DNA of 39,733 bases. It comes from Gammaproteobacteria bacterium RBG_16_51_14. Lineage in GTDB: Bacteria > Pseudomonadota > Gammaproteobacteria > Eutrophobiales > Eutrophobiaceae. The stretch covers positions 2,708 through 42,440 of the forward strand of contig MGXK01000081.1 of the NCBI GenBank assembly GCA_001802375.1, read 5' to 3'. A model generated the notes under the pieces. That model saw only the letters and a list, made by a program, of their open reading frames with translations, searched no databases and was not told the DNA's origin. A program made the position numbers and the translations under genes. This document shows, piece by piece, positions 1 to 8,538 of this stretch (position 1 is its first letter; each line of letters starts with the position of its first letter).

Positions 1-93
1 ACGCGATCGCCATTGAGAAATGCAGCCAGTCCGGACATGGTGGCTGACACAGGTTGGTACCCTAATCCAGTCGCTTTGCCCCCTGGATTAACT

Positions 94-3000
94 ATGATGT
101 ACCGGTACCGATCGCTGTTTGTTCCTGTTATCGCCACGTGGTTGCTGGCCGCACCATCCCCGTCATTCTGCCAGATCCACCATGAACTCAAGGTCGTGCT
201 GGTCCCTGATACGCATAAAATTTCGGTAGTGGATACGATCACCCTGCCGGAAAAACGAAATGGCCCTGTCCGGTTCCAGCTTCACCATGGGCTGAATCCC
301 GAGGTGCAGGGAGTAGGTGCCGAGATCAGTCAACTCCCGGAACAACAAACCGGTCGCGCCTCCGATATGGATCCGGCGCTGCGCAGCCGGGGTATTCCCC
401 TTGAAAGTTATATAGTCCATCTGGCCGCTGGCGTGTATCAATTTACACTCAGATATGCCGGTCCGATTTTTCATCCCATCGAACAGCAGGGTGAAGAGTA
501 TGCGCGCAGTTTCCCTGTTTCGCCGGGGATAGTCTCAAGTGAAGGCTCGTTTCTGGCCGGGTCCAGCTATTGGTATCCGTTTTTCGAAGACAGGCTGATG
601 ACATTCAGCATGGAGGTGGAACTGCCCGCAGGCTGGCGTGCGATTACCCAGGGCAGGCGCACACAACGGGCGGATCAGGTAGCAAGAATCACGGAGACCT
701 GGGTCTCCGATCAACCCCAGGAAGAGATCTACCTTGTCGCGGGTGCCTTGACGGAATACCTTGAAACGACCGACGGCATCGATGCAATGGTTATGCTGCG
801 TCAACCTGAGCCTGAGCTCGCCCGGAAATATCTGGAGGCAACTGTCCGCTATCTGCAGATGTATCAACAGCTGCTTGGTCCCTATCCGTATCCCAAGTTT
901 GCCCTGGTCGAGAATTTCTGGGAGACCGGTTATGGTATGCCGTCCTTTACCCTGCTGGGTTCCAAGGTCATCCGTCTGCCGTTTATCCTGCACTCGTCCT
1001 ACCCGCATGAAATCCTGCACAACTGGTGGGGTAACTCGGTCTATGTCGATTTTGACAGTGGCAACTGGTCAGAAGGGCTGACCAGTTATCTCGCCGATCA
1101 TCTTATCAAAGAGCAACAGGGGGAAGGCAGTGAATACCGGCGCGCGACACTCCAGAAATATACGGATTATGTGCGCGAGCATCAGGACTTCCCGCTCAGC
1201 GAATTCCGCGGCCGGCATGATTCGGTGACCGAGGCAGTTGGTTATGGCAAAACCATGATGCTGTTTCATATGCTGCGCCGGGAACTCGGTGACGCCACCT
1301 TCACAGAGGCGCTGCGCCGGTTTTATCAACGCTATCAGTTCACGGTAGCCGGTTTTGATGATCTCGCCTCCGTGTTCAGCGAGGTTGGCGGTCACTCGTT
1401 GGCCGCCTTCTTTGAGCAATGGGTTCAACGTAGCGGGGCACCAGCACTGCGTGTTTACGGGGCGGAGGCAACGCCCGGCAAGGAGTCTGGTGGTTATATC
1501 CTGACAGCGGTGATCGAACAGATCCAGGCGGGACCACCCTGCCGGTTAATCCTGCCCATTGCCGTTCACATGCAGGGGACGGCCGAGGCCTTTCAGACCT
1601 CGGTGGTCATGGATAGTAAGGAATACTTATTGCGACTGGATGTCCCGGCGCGACCGCTACGACTGGATATTGATCCCGAGTTCGATGTCTTCCGGCGTCT
1701 GGATCGCAACGAGATCCCGCCTGCGATCAGCCAGGCCTTTGGAGCCGAACAGGCCTTGCTGGTGTTACCTGCGGACGCGCCCCCGGTGATCCGCAAGGGC
1801 TATGCGGATCTGGCCAGTGCCTGGCAACAGGGGCGGACGGCACAGATAGAGATCGGCTATGACAACGAGATCACGGAACTGCCTGGGGATCGTGCGATCT
1901 GGCTGTTCGGATGGGAGAACCGGTTTCGTCCTGTCATTATTTCAGTCCTTGCTGACCATGACTTCACCGATGCCGGGAATGAACTGCGCGTGAGAGGGGA
2001 AGAATTAAGTCGTGCGAAAAACAGCGTCGTTGTCCTGGCGCGGCATCCCTCGAATCCCGAATATGCCCTGGCCTGGGTCGCTGCCGATAACGTGAAGGCC
2101 ATGCCCGGTCTGGAGAGAAAACTGCCGCATTATGGCAAGTACAGTTACCTTGGATTCAGCGGAGATGAACCGGACAATGTGATCAAGGGGCAATGGCCAG
2201 TAATTCATTCACCCATGTCGGTCCCGGTGCAACAGAATGACGGACTGGAGGTTACAGACACACCCGCGAAACTGAAACCACGGAGCGCACTCATACCACC
2301 ACCAGCCATTTTTTCGGCACAGCGCATGCGCGACGATATCACATACCTGGCGAAGGAAGAGATGGAGGGCCGTGGCCTTGGCAGCACACAACTGGAACAT
2401 GCCGCCAACTTTATCGCCAATGTGTTTCGGGCGGCCGGGCTGCAACCGGGAGGGGATACGCCAACCAGCTATTTTCAATCCTGGTATGTCCGGATCAGGG
2501 ACGACCCGGATCAGATTGCGTTGAGGAATGTGGTGGGTGTGCTTCCTGGGACAAATCCGGACTGGAAAGACCAGAGCATCGTCATCGGCGCACATTACGA
2601 TCACCTGGGACATGGCTGGCCCGATGTGTACAAGGGGGAGGAAGGCAAGATTCATCCGGGGGCGGATGACAATGCCAGCGGGGTCGCCGTGATGCTGGAA
2701 CTGGCACGTACCCTGGGGGATCAATGGCAACCGCAGCGTACCATTCAATTTGTCGCGTTTACCGGCGAAGAGGCGTCCAGGCTGGGTTCCACGCACTATG
2801 TCCAGGCCAGTAAAGGCGGCCATGAAAAGATCATCGCCATGCTGAATCTCGATACCATCGGCAGACTGGGTGCAAGGGAATTACTGGTCATGGGCAGTGG
2901 TTCGGCACGGGAGTGGGAACCTGTCTTTCGTGGCGCAGGCTATGTAACCGGTGTTCCGGTGAAACCGATCCGGGATGACATCGGTTCCAGCGATCAGAAG

Positions 3001-3501
3001 AGTTTTCTCGATGCCGGTATCCCTGCGGTGCAGCTCTTTGCCGGTCCACACCCGGATTATCATCGGCCGACCGACACCGTTGATAAAATTGATACGGAGG
3101 GTCTGGTAAAGACTGCCGCTGTTGTGAAAGAGGTGCTGGAATACCTGGCATCCCGGCCGGAACCCTTGAGCCAGACGCCTTCGGATCAGAATGCCGTGAT
3201 TCGTGATCAACCGGAGACCCGTTTGTCACAGCAAGGGCGACGCGTCTCTCTCGGTACCGTACCGGACTATGCTTACACGGGCAAGGGCGTCAAACTTTCC
3301 GGGGTGGGCCCGGATACACCGGCGGTAAAGGCGGGACTGAGGGAGGGTGATATCATCATCCGGCTGAATGATACACGGGTTGATAATCTGCGCGACTTCT
3401 CAGACGCACTTCGTATATTGCAACCAGGTGATGCGGTTGTCGTCCATATCGTCCGTGACGGGATGGAGCTGTCGATTTCGATGAATGTGATTGCCCGTTA
3501 A
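94..3501 (+). CDS. Secreted M1-like / M28 dual metallopeptidase with C-terminal PDZ domain
   Basis: About 1135 aa, predicted exported zinc peptidase joining two unrelated peptidase folds. The N-terminal half is M1-like: HEILH at residues 305-309, followed by WWGN and a third ligand Glu at 327 in the context WSEGLTSY. The spacing between second His and Glu is 17 residues, one less than the usual 18, and the GxMEN motif is replaced by a GYGMPSF segment. The second half is M28-like, with the di-zinc ligand pattern visible: His834 (GAHYDHLGHG), Asp858 (GADDNASG), Glu892-Glu893 (FTGEEAS), Asp920 (NLDTIG) and His990 (PDYHRPTD). A PDZ domain fills roughly 1049-1135. The start was chosen at the ATG at 94 because a hydrophobic signal sequence follows directly; the frame stays open to position 13 without a convincing start. 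It is followed after 26 nt by the TolB-like gene. Likely role: periplasmic or extracellular peptide degradation. Substrate not deducible. Confidence 0.88.
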   Translation: MMYRYRSLFVPVIATWLLAAPSPSFCQIHHELKVVLVPDTHKISVVDTITLPEKRNGPVRFQLHHGLNPEVQGVGAEISQLPEQQTGRASDMDPALRSRGIPLESYIVHLAAGVYQFTLRYAGPIFHPIEQQGEEYARSFPVSPGIVSSEGSFLAGSSYWYPFFEDRLMTFSMEVELPAGWRAITQGRRTQRADQVARITETWVSDQPQEEIYLVAGALTEYLETTDGIDAMVMLRQPEPELARKYLEATVRYLQMYQQLLGPYPYPKFALVENFWETGYGMPSFTLLGSKVIRLPFILHSSYPHEILHNWWGNSVYVDFDSGNWSEGLTSYLADHLIKEQQGEGSEYRRATLQKYTDYVREHQDFPLSEFRGRHDSVTEAVGYGKTMMLFHMLRRELGDATFTEALRRFYQRYQFTVAGFDDLASVFSEVGGHSLAAFFEQWVQRSGAPALRVYGAEATPGKESGGYILTAVIEQIQAGPPCRLILPIAVHMQGTAEAFQTSVVMDSKEYLLRLDVPARPLRLDIDPEFDVFRRLDRNEIPPAISQAFGAEQALLVLPADAPPVIRKGYADLASAWQQGRTAQIEIGYDNEITELPGDRAIWLFGWENRFRPVIISVLADHDFTDAGNELRVRGEELSRAKNSVVVLARHPSNPEYALAWVAADNVKAMPGLERKLPHYGKYSYLGFSGDEPDNVIKGQWPVIHSPMSVPVQQNDGLEVTDTPAKLKPRSALIPPPAIFSAQRMRDDITYLAKEEMEGRGLGSTQLEHAANFIANVFRAAGLQPGGDTPTSYFQSWYVRIRDDPDQIALRNVVGVLPGTNPDWKDQSIVIGAHYDHLGHGWPDVYKGEEGKIHPGADDNASGVAVMLELARTLGDQWQPQRTIQFVAFTGEEASRLGSTHYVQASKGGHEKIIAMLNLDTIGRLGARELLVMGSGSAREWEPVFRGAGYVTGVPVKPIRDDIGSSDQKSFLDAGIPAVQLFAGPHPDYHRPTDTVDKIDTEGLVKTAAVVKEVLEYLASRPEPLSQTPSDQNAVIRDQPETRLSQQGRRVSLGTVPDYAYTGKGVKLSGVGPDTPAVKAGLREGDIIIRLNDTRVDNLRDFSDALRILQPGDAVVVHIVRDGMELSISMNVIAR

Positions 3502-3527
3502 CAACTTGAGGAAATGGTGACTGGTCA

Positions 3528-4604
3528 ATGTATAAGTATAAAAGTCTGATGATTGTCATGATAGTTACATTTGCCGTCTGCCCCGGCGGACAGGCGCAAG
3601 ATAAGAGTGCGGATAAACCGGCAACCGCGTCTGTAGCAGGTTTGCAGCTTGACGGTGAAACCCATCTGGCCAATCTGCGCCAGTTGACCTTTGGAGGTCA
3701 GAATGCAGAGGCCTATTTTTCCCATGACGGACAGGAGTTGATATTCCAGTCAACGCGCGGGACATCGGCCTGTGATGCCATCTACCGCATGGATGCAGAT
3801 GGCACAAAACAGAGGCAGGTCTCTTCAGGCAAGGGGACAACCACCTGCTCGTTTATTGCACCCGACAATAAATCGATCCTCTATGCATCCACCCATCTCC
3901 GTGATGAAAAATGTCCGCCGAAACCGGATTATTCACAGGGTTATGTCTGGCCCCTGTACAGGGGCTATGACATTTTTAAAGCAGACCCGGAGGGGGGCAA
4001 TCTGGTGCGCTTGACGGAAACGGAAGGTTATGACGCCGAGGCCGTATATTCCCCGCTGGGGGACAGGATCGTGTTCACATCGGCGCGTAGTGGTGACCTG
4101 GAACTGTTTTTGATGAATCCGGATGGTACGGGTGTGGAACAGTTGACGCAGGCAGCGGGTTACGATGGGGGTGCTTTCTTTTCCCTGGACGGTCAGTGGA
4201 TCGTATGGCGCGCCTCACGTCCGGAAGGAGATGCGCTGGCGGATTACCAGGCACTTCTAGGGCAGGGACTGATCCGTCCCGGGAAGCTGGATCTCTACAT
4301 CATGAATCTCGCCAAGCGAAGACCCGTCCAGCTGACAAGGAATGGTGCCGCCAACTTTGGACCCTACTGGCATCCCGATGGCCGGCACATTATATTTGCG
4401 TCCAATGTCGATGACCACGAGGGACGCAATTTCGATCTCTACCTGCTGGACATTGAAAGCAGGGCAATGCAGCGTATTACTTTTTATCCGGGTTTTGATG
4501 GTTTTCCGATGTTTAGCCATGACGGGAAGAGGCTCGTCTTTGCCTCTAACCGCAATGGCAAGATCAAGGGTGAGACAAACTTATTTATCGCGGACTGGCA
4601 ATGA
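3528..4604 (+). CDS. Exported TolB-like beta-propeller protein (PD40/WD40-like repeats)
   Basis: 358 aa. An N-terminal hydrophobic stretch ending near GGQAQ looks like a cleavable signal peptide. The rest is a series of repeats with the TolB/PD40 signature, for example FSHDGQELIFQSTR, YSPLGDRIVFTSARSGD, WHPDGRHIIFASN and FSHDGKRLVFASNRNGK, each a blade ending in an aromatic or Ser/Asn-Arg motif. TolB-like propellers bind proteins or peptides and some belong to secreted peptidase systems. Here the gene lies 26 nt after the M1/M28 peptidase and overlaps the ChaN-type frame, so an operon is likely and a helper role for the peptidase is possible. It lacks the N-terminal domain of true TolB and no tol-pal genes are near, so I do not call it tolB. 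Confidence 0.8.
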   Translation: MYKYKSLMIVMIVTFAVCPGGQAQDKSADKPATASVAGLQLDGETHLANLRQLTFGGQNAEAYFSHDGQELIFQSTRGTSACDAIYRMDADGTKQRQVSSGKGTTTCSFIAPDNKSILYASTHLRDEKCPPKPDYSQGYVWPLYRGYDIFKADPEGGNLVRLTETEGYDAEAVYSPLGDRIVFTSARSGDLELFLMNPDGTGVEQLTQAAGYDGGAFFSLDGQWIVWRASRPEGDALADYQALLGQGLIRPGKLDLYIMNLAKRRPVQLTRNGAANFGPYWHPDGRHIIFASNVDDHEGRNFDLYLLDIESRAMQRITFYPGFDGFPMFSHDGKRLVFASNRNGKIKGETNLFIADWQ

Positions 4605-4621
4605 CAGTGGAGGGTAACTCT

Positions 4622-5632
4622 ATGCTGCACTATCACAGGATATCGGCTACTGGTAACGCCGGGGTGGTCCTGTTGTTGTTTCTGATCATGGCCACGACCG
4701 GTTGCAATACCGCCAGCACAAGAAGTAATCCAGAGGCGCCCTATACGCCATCACGGCCCCCGGTAACAGGGGATATCCTGCATATGCGAACGGGGGTTTT
4801 CGTAAACGAGGAAAACATGCTGCAAGCGGTCACGGATGTCCGCATCGCTTATGTGGGTGAGGCCCATAATGATATGGCTTCCCATCGTCTGCAGCTGAAG
4901 GTGGTGCAGGCCATGGCAAAACGCTGGTCCGGGCAGATAGCCATAGGAATGGAAATGTTTATACCCGGGCAACAGGAGGCATTGCGACGCTGGGTTGCCG
5001 GTGAGTCAACCGAAGCGGAATTCCTCAGTGAATCGAAATGGAAAGAGCACTGGAACGTTGATTTTGATTATTATCGGCCCTTGCTCCTGTTTGCCAGGGA
5101 GAACGGCATACCGGTCATTGGTCTCAATGTTCCGAAGTCCCTGGTGCATGCGGTTGCAAAAATGGATTTCTCCGAACTTCCGGAAGACGAGCGTCGGCAA
5201 CTTCCCGATATGGACATAAATAACCCGTACCGGGACGCGCTTGTGCGCGCCTTCTACGGGGGCCATGCGAAAGGTAAAAATGGTCTGGAGGGATTTCGGC
5301 GTGTACAGGCCCTGTGGGATGAAGCCATGGCTGAAAATGCCGTGCGTTATCTAAACAGCCCGGACGGACAGAACCGGCATATGGTCATCATTGCCGGGGG
5401 TAATCACATACGTTACGGGATCGGGATCCCTCACTCAGTGTTCAGGCGCCTGCCGGGTTCCTATGTGCTGGTGGGTACACGGGTACTTAAAATCAGCGAG
5501 GTAGACAAGGTCGAAATCATGAATGTTGAGTTACCGGATTTTCCCATGCTCCCCTATGATTACCTCGTTTTTGTCGATTATGAAAAACTGAAGAAACCGG
5601 ATGCCGACACCGACGGATCATCAGCCAGGTGA
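4622..5632 (+). CDS. ChaN-family (haem-binding/Tiki-like) lipoprotein
   Basis: 336 aa. The N-terminus is a hydrophobic signal with a lipobox-like ATTGC, so it is probably lipidated. Family motifs are visible: AYVGEAHNDMASHRLQL near the start of the domain, GMEMFIPGQQEAL, NVDFDYYRPLLLFARENGIPVIGLNVP and IIAGGNHIRYGIGIP. The histidines in GEAHND and GGNHIRYG match the conserved polar residues of the ChaN/DUF399 family, related to the TIKI/TraB fold, whose members bind haem or act as putative metalloproteases. The ATG at 4622 is preferred over 4601 because a GGAGG lies 7 nt upstream of it and because it places the signal sequence at the N-terminus. Third gene of the exported-protein cluster; iron or haem uptake is inferred from the family only. 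Confidence 0.82.
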   Translation: MLHYHRISATGNAGVVLLLFLIMATTGCNTASTRSNPEAPYTPSRPPVTGDILHMRTGVFVNEENMLQAVTDVRIAYVGEAHNDMASHRLQLKVVQAMAKRWSGQIAIGMEMFIPGQQEALRRWVAGESTEAEFLSESKWKEHWNVDFDYYRPLLLFARENGIPVIGLNVPKSLVHAVAKMDFSELPEDERRQLPDMDINNPYRDALVRAFYGGHAKGKNGLEGFRRVQALWDEAMAENAVRYLNSPDGQNRHMVIIAGGNHIRYGIGIPHSVFRRLPGSYVLVGTRVLKISEVDKVEIMNVELPDFPMLPYDYLVFVDYEKLKKPDADTDGSSAR

Positions 5633-5697
5633 TCCCGTTTCCGTCGCGGATGAATTGTTATCGAGTACAAACGATTTAATAAAACCATTGCATTGAA

Positions 5698-5726
5698 CAG
5701 GCAGATGTTCTCCCTGTCTCTGCCTG
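5698..5726 (+). other. Inverted repeat hairpin upstream of the LysE remnant
   Basis: CAGGCAGA (5698-5705) and TCTGCCTG (5719-5726) form a perfect 8-bp stem around a 13-nt loop. No T-run follows, so it is not a clear intrinsic terminator. It lies between the ChaN-type gene and the broken exporter. Confidence 0.4.
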
Positions 5727-5738
5727 TGATTGTCTGAA

Positions 5739-5948
5739 ATGATCTATTTTCTGGTTACCGGGGCAGTACTGGGCATCTCGGCTGGTCTTGCCCCTGGTCC
5801 GCTGCTTGCACTGGTGGTCACGGAGACATTAAAACACGGCATAAGGACAGGTGTCCGGGTTGCGTTGGTGCCAGTTTGCACGGATTTACCGATTATTTTT
5901 CTGATCCCCGGCTTAATTTTCCGGATTAACCTCGCTGGATTGACATAA
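5739..5948 (+). pseudogene. Truncated LysE-family exporter remnant
   Basis: 69 codons matching only the N-terminal third of LysE/RhtB-type amino-acid exporters, which are normally about 200 aa. The family N-terminus is clear: GAVLGISAGLAPGPLLAL, then TETLKHGIRTGVRVAL and a TDLPII segment. After that the similarity dissolves and a stop follows. I see no continuation in other frames before the pqqA promoter region, so the 3' part seems deleted rather than frameshifted. The start at 5739 is the ATG immediately before the first membrane helix. Probably non-functional. Confidence 0.7.
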
Positions 5949-6004
5949 TAACGGCCCCCGACCTGAGCAAACGGTCGGTTGACATACCGGATCTGTACAG
6001 GAAT

Positions 6005-6030
6005 GGTTATCCATAACCAATTTTATGGTT
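6005..6030. promoter_or_regulatory. Palindromic candidate upstream activator site for the pqqA promoter
   Basis: GGTTAT-CC-ATAACC (6005-6018) is a perfect palindrome. Its right half overlaps a second inverted pair, AACCA (6015-6019) and TGGTT (6026-6030). It sits about 130-145 bp upstream of the -24/-12 element, the usual range for an enhancer-binding protein site. The activator is unknown; assignment is by position and symmetry only. Confidence 0.4.
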
Positions 6031-6150
6031 AATTAGAACCGAGCCAGATTGGAACTCCCCCTTACATAAAAAAATATGTTCATTCATCAGTGTTGCTTAA
6101 CGTGTTGATATATATATAAAATAATATTTTTACAGGGGATAGTCGGTTTC

Positions 6151-6166
6151 TGGCACGCATTCTGCA
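6151..6166 (+). promoter_or_regulatory. Sigma-54 (-24/-12) promoter of the tandem pqqA genes
   Basis: TGGCAC (6151-6156), five bases, then CTGCA (6162-6166). The sigma-54 consensus is TGGCAC-N5-TTGCA, so there is one mismatch; the diagnostic GG and GC dinucleotides are at the right spacing. The predicted transcript start is near 6176, giving a leader of about 55 nt before the first pqqA. The preceding 90 bp are AT-rich, as expected for IHF-type bending. Confidence 0.7.
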
Positions 6167-6231
6167 CTATCTATAACAGACTTACTGAAACGATTTTAGA
6201 TATAACAACACACTTTAAGAGGATTACGAAT

Positions 6232-6306
6232 ATGAAATGGCAGACACCCGAATACAGTGACATCCGGTTTGGTTTTGAAGTCACCATGTACATCAACAAC
6301 AAGTAA
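6232..6306 (+). CDS. pqqA: PqqA, precursor peptide of pyrroloquinoline quinone (copy 1)
   Basis: A 24-residue peptide beginning MKWQTPEYSD and ending FEVTMYINNK. PqqA is the ribosomal substrate from which PQQ is made: the radical SAM enzyme PqqE, with chaperone PqqD, joins a glutamate and a tyrosine separated by three residues. Here Glu16 and Tyr20 sit in EVTMY, matching the EVTLY core of known PqqA, and the peptide length is typical. A purine-rich ribosome site (AAGAGGA) lies upstream. No pqqB, C, D, E or F gene is present in this window, so this is an orphan precursor relying on maturation genes elsewhere. It is followed 52 nt later by a second copy with the identical protein. Confidence 0.92.
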   Translation: MKWQTPEYSDIRFGFEVTMYINNK

Positions 6307-6358
6307 GACTTGTTACTGATAATTCTTTAAACACATAAACATTAACGAGGATACGACT

Positions 6359-6433
6359 ATGAAATGGCAGACACCCGAATACAGTGACATCCGGTTTGGT
6401 TTTGAAGTCACTATGTATATCAACAACAAGTAA
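6359..6433 (+). CDS. pqqA: PqqA, precursor peptide of pyrroloquinoline quinone (copy 2)
   Basis: Second tandem copy encoding exactly the same 24 residues as the gene at 6232-6306. The two differ by only two synonymous third-position changes (ACC/ACT and TAC/TAT) within the frame. The leader resembles that of copy 1 (GAGGATACGA against GAGGATTACGA), so the duplicated unit of 127 bp includes the ribosome-binding region. The copy is followed by a strong terminator and no further pqq gene, so the transcript seems dedicated to making precursor peptide. The near identity suggests recent duplication or gene conversion, perhaps selected for dosage. Confidence 0.92.
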   Translation: MKWQTPEYSDIRFGFEVTMYINNK

Positions 6434-6450
6434 GACTGTATCTGATATGA

Positions 6451-6480
6451 ATAAAAGGGGGCCGCAAGGCCCCCTTTTAT
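6451..6480. terminator. Perfect bidirectional terminator between pqqA and the coiled-coil gene
   Basis: A perfect 13-bp inverted repeat, ATAAAAGGGGGCC (6451-6463) and GGCCCCCTTTTAT (6468-6480), closed by a GCAA tetraloop of the GNRA type. A-runs and T-runs on both sides of the GC core let it work for the plus-strand pqqA transcript and for the minus-strand gene whose stop codon is at 6480-6482. Confidence 0.9.
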
Positions 6481-7550
6481 TATTGTGTTCTGCCTTCGGT
6501 CCCGTCTCCCGCCTGTGCGGACAGGATTTCAACTGCCAGTTCGGCTGCACCTGCATCCAGGTGGCTGGTAATTCTTTCCAGTGCCTTTGCATCCAGCGGT
6601 CGCCTGATCTGTTGATCAGCCGCTTGAATCACATGCAAGGCATCTGTACTGCTCATCCCGGACAATAGCAGCGCCAGTTCGTCACCGGTGATGCCATCCG
6701 GGATTGTGGGGATAATACGGATGAGTATTTCCTTCCTGTTGCCTGAATCTTGATTCTGCATGGCATTGATCAGTGATTCCAGCCGGACGCTTCGATAGGT
6801 GCTGTCCTGTTTTATCGGGGTGACGGGTGGTTCATCAGCTACGGCTGCCGTTTGCTGTACGGTCTGGATCGTTTCCTGATTTGCCTGATCCAGCTCCGAC
6901 CGGAGTTTTGCCAGGCGGTTCTCGCAAGCCTGTTTTGATTGCTGCTGTTTCATCGTATGGAATTCACGAATGGCATCTGTTTCGAAATCCAGGAGGATGA
7001 GTTCATTTTCCATGCCGGTTACGAGAGACCGGATCCCACGACAGGATTCACGCAGCTCATCCTGATCAAACGCAAGGGATATCAGTTCAATTTCAAGGAA
7101 GCGCCGGTGATCTGCCAGAATATTTGTTTGTTCTTCGAGATCGTGTATTTCAACCTCACGCCTCAATTCCAGTTCCTCGAGGCGGGTAGTCAGTTCCCCG
7201 ATTTCCGTTGTCGCAGCGGTATAACGGGATTGCCAGTCTTCCTGTTCGATGGTGGTCAATCGGTCATTGGCGCGTCCCAGCTCTGCAGTGACTTCGGCAA
7301 GATTTGTTTCGCTGGTCACGCGGTCTTCCTGCGCCTTTGTCAGCGTGCTTACCAATTCCTGTTGTGTCTGTACATATTCCTGCGCCTGCTGTTCCAGTTT
7401 TTTGATGCGGGTTTCGTAGAATCCGGTCATCGAACCGAATTGCCGCTGCTGCCCTGCCCAGAAATAGGACCATAAGAGAGAGAGGGTGATCGCAACCAGC
7501 ACAGCGGTGAGTAATAACGGGATTGGCTGTATTGGTTGCTTGTTAACCAT
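6480..7550 (-). CDS. Membrane-anchored coiled-coil protein of unknown function
   Basis: 356 aa. One N-terminal transmembrane segment (about residues 11-30, IPLLLTAVLVAITLSLLW) is followed by a long heptad-rich region from about 45 to 230 made of Glu, Gln, Leu and Arg, strongly predicted as coiled coil. A more globular C-terminal part (about 250-356) has no recognisable catalytic motif; it contains the segment IRIIPTIPDGITGDELALLLSGMSS. The architecture suits a periplasm-facing scaffold or spacer. I do not recognise the family. It converges on the pqqA pair and shares their terminator. No link to PQQ is shown by the sequence. Confidence 0.7.
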   Translation of the reverse strand: MVNKQPIQPIPLLLTAVLVAITLSLLWSYFWAGQQRQFGSMTGFYETRIKKLEQQAQEYVQTQQELVSTLTKAQEDRVTSETNLAEVTAELGRANDRLTTIEQEDWQSRYTAATTEIGELTTRLEELELRREVEIHDLEEQTNILADHRRFLEIELISLAFDQDELRESCRGIRSLVTGMENELILLDFETDAIREFHTMKQQQSKQACENRLAKLRSELDQANQETIQTVQQTAAVADEPPVTPIKQDSTYRSVRLESLINAMQNQDSGNRKEILIRIIPTIPDGITGDELALLLSGMSSTDALHVIQAADQQIRRPLDAKALERITSHLDAGAAELAVEILSAQAGDGTEGRTQ

Positions 7551-7734
7551 GGCAGGGATTTTGTACGTCCCGGATCAAATGGTCAATTTTTTTGCGCGTC
7601 CTGTCCGGGTTGTAATGCCTGCCATGCACCCGCAGGACAGACCTGCACCGGAATGCATATACCTGGCTTCAGGGGTTTTGAAACAGGGGGTGATGGATCC
7701 CCGTGGTGATTACCAGGAATCTCCCGGGCGGCGG

Positions 7735-8361
7735 TTACTGATTATTGATTTCTGCCCTTTCCTGTTCAACCAGACTGTCGATGACCGGCAGCACCTCAGG
7801 CAGGGACCCGGCCAGATCACCACCGGTGCGATATTTGCCATTGATAATAATGGCCGGGACACCGGTCAAACCATAACGCTGCCCCATGACAAAGGCCTGC
7901 TTGACCCTGGTTTCTACCTCATTGGAATGGAAAATCTCCGTAAAAGCGTCACCATCAACGCCGTGTTTGACAAAAAATTCCTTTAATGACTCTTCATTGA
8001 ACAGGTTTTGTTTGTTTTTGTGAATCGCGTCCAGCAAGGGTTTGTGGATGATGTCCAGAACACCCAGTTTCTCTGCGGTATAAAAGGCATGGGCGTGAGG
8101 GATCCATGAATCCCTGAAGACACCTGGCATACGCCGGAATTCAACGTCAGCGGGTTTGTTTTCCAGCCACTTTTCCAGATAAGGTTCAAATTCATAACAA
8201 TGCGGGCAGCCATACCAGAAAACCTCTACCACTTCTATTTTATCTTCGGTCTGGGTAGGTTGGGGGGGCTGGATACGTACATAGGGTTGTCCGGCATACA
8301 CGTTAAAAACGAACAGGAATGACAATGTCAACACATAGATTGTCCGTATGGTGAGCTTCAT
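7735..8361 (-). CDS. dsbA: Thiol:disulfide interchange protein DsbA
   Basis: 208 aa, normal for DsbA. It has a signal peptide (hydrophobic to about residue 22) and a thioredoxin-fold active site, GCPHC, at residues 51-55. CPHC is the dipeptide typical of oxidising DsbA. The cis-proline loop TGVPAIIING is present. It introduces disulfides into periplasmic proteins and is re-oxidised by DsbB, which is not encoded here. It lies downstream of cytochrome c4 on the same strand, the arrangement known from Pseudomonas near engB. The 177 bp between the two genes leave room for a separate promoter. Confidence 0.94.
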   Translation of the reverse strand: MKLTIRTIYVLTLSFLFVFNVYAGQPYVRIQPPQPTQTEDKIEVVEVFWYGCPHCYEFEPYLEKWLENKPADVEFRRMPGVFRDSWIPHAHAFYTAEKLGVLDIIHKPLLDAIHKNKQNLFNEESLKEFFVKHGVDGDAFTEIFHSNEVETRVKQAFVMGQRYGLTGVPAIIINGKYRTGGDLAGSLPEVLPVIDSLVEQERAEINNQ

Positions 8362-8538
8362 CTGGATTTCCCCTGGTTATTACGATTGTTCAGTGTTCAC
8401 AACACGGATTTACATGAGTTGCCTGTCTGCACTCCGTTTTTGCAGCACATACAAACAGCACGAGGCAGCGGGATTGTATGAATCCGTATCCGGCTAGTTT
8501 GACAGGTTTTTATACACCCGGTTCAGGTTGCCCGTTAC

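Noticed and set aside
13-93. N-terminal extension of the M1/M28 peptidase from a TTG at 13
   Set aside because: The extension lies before the signal peptide, which must be N-terminal for export.
2209-2823. 204-codon minus-strand frame
   Set aside because: Antisense shadow of the M28 domain; no family motifs.
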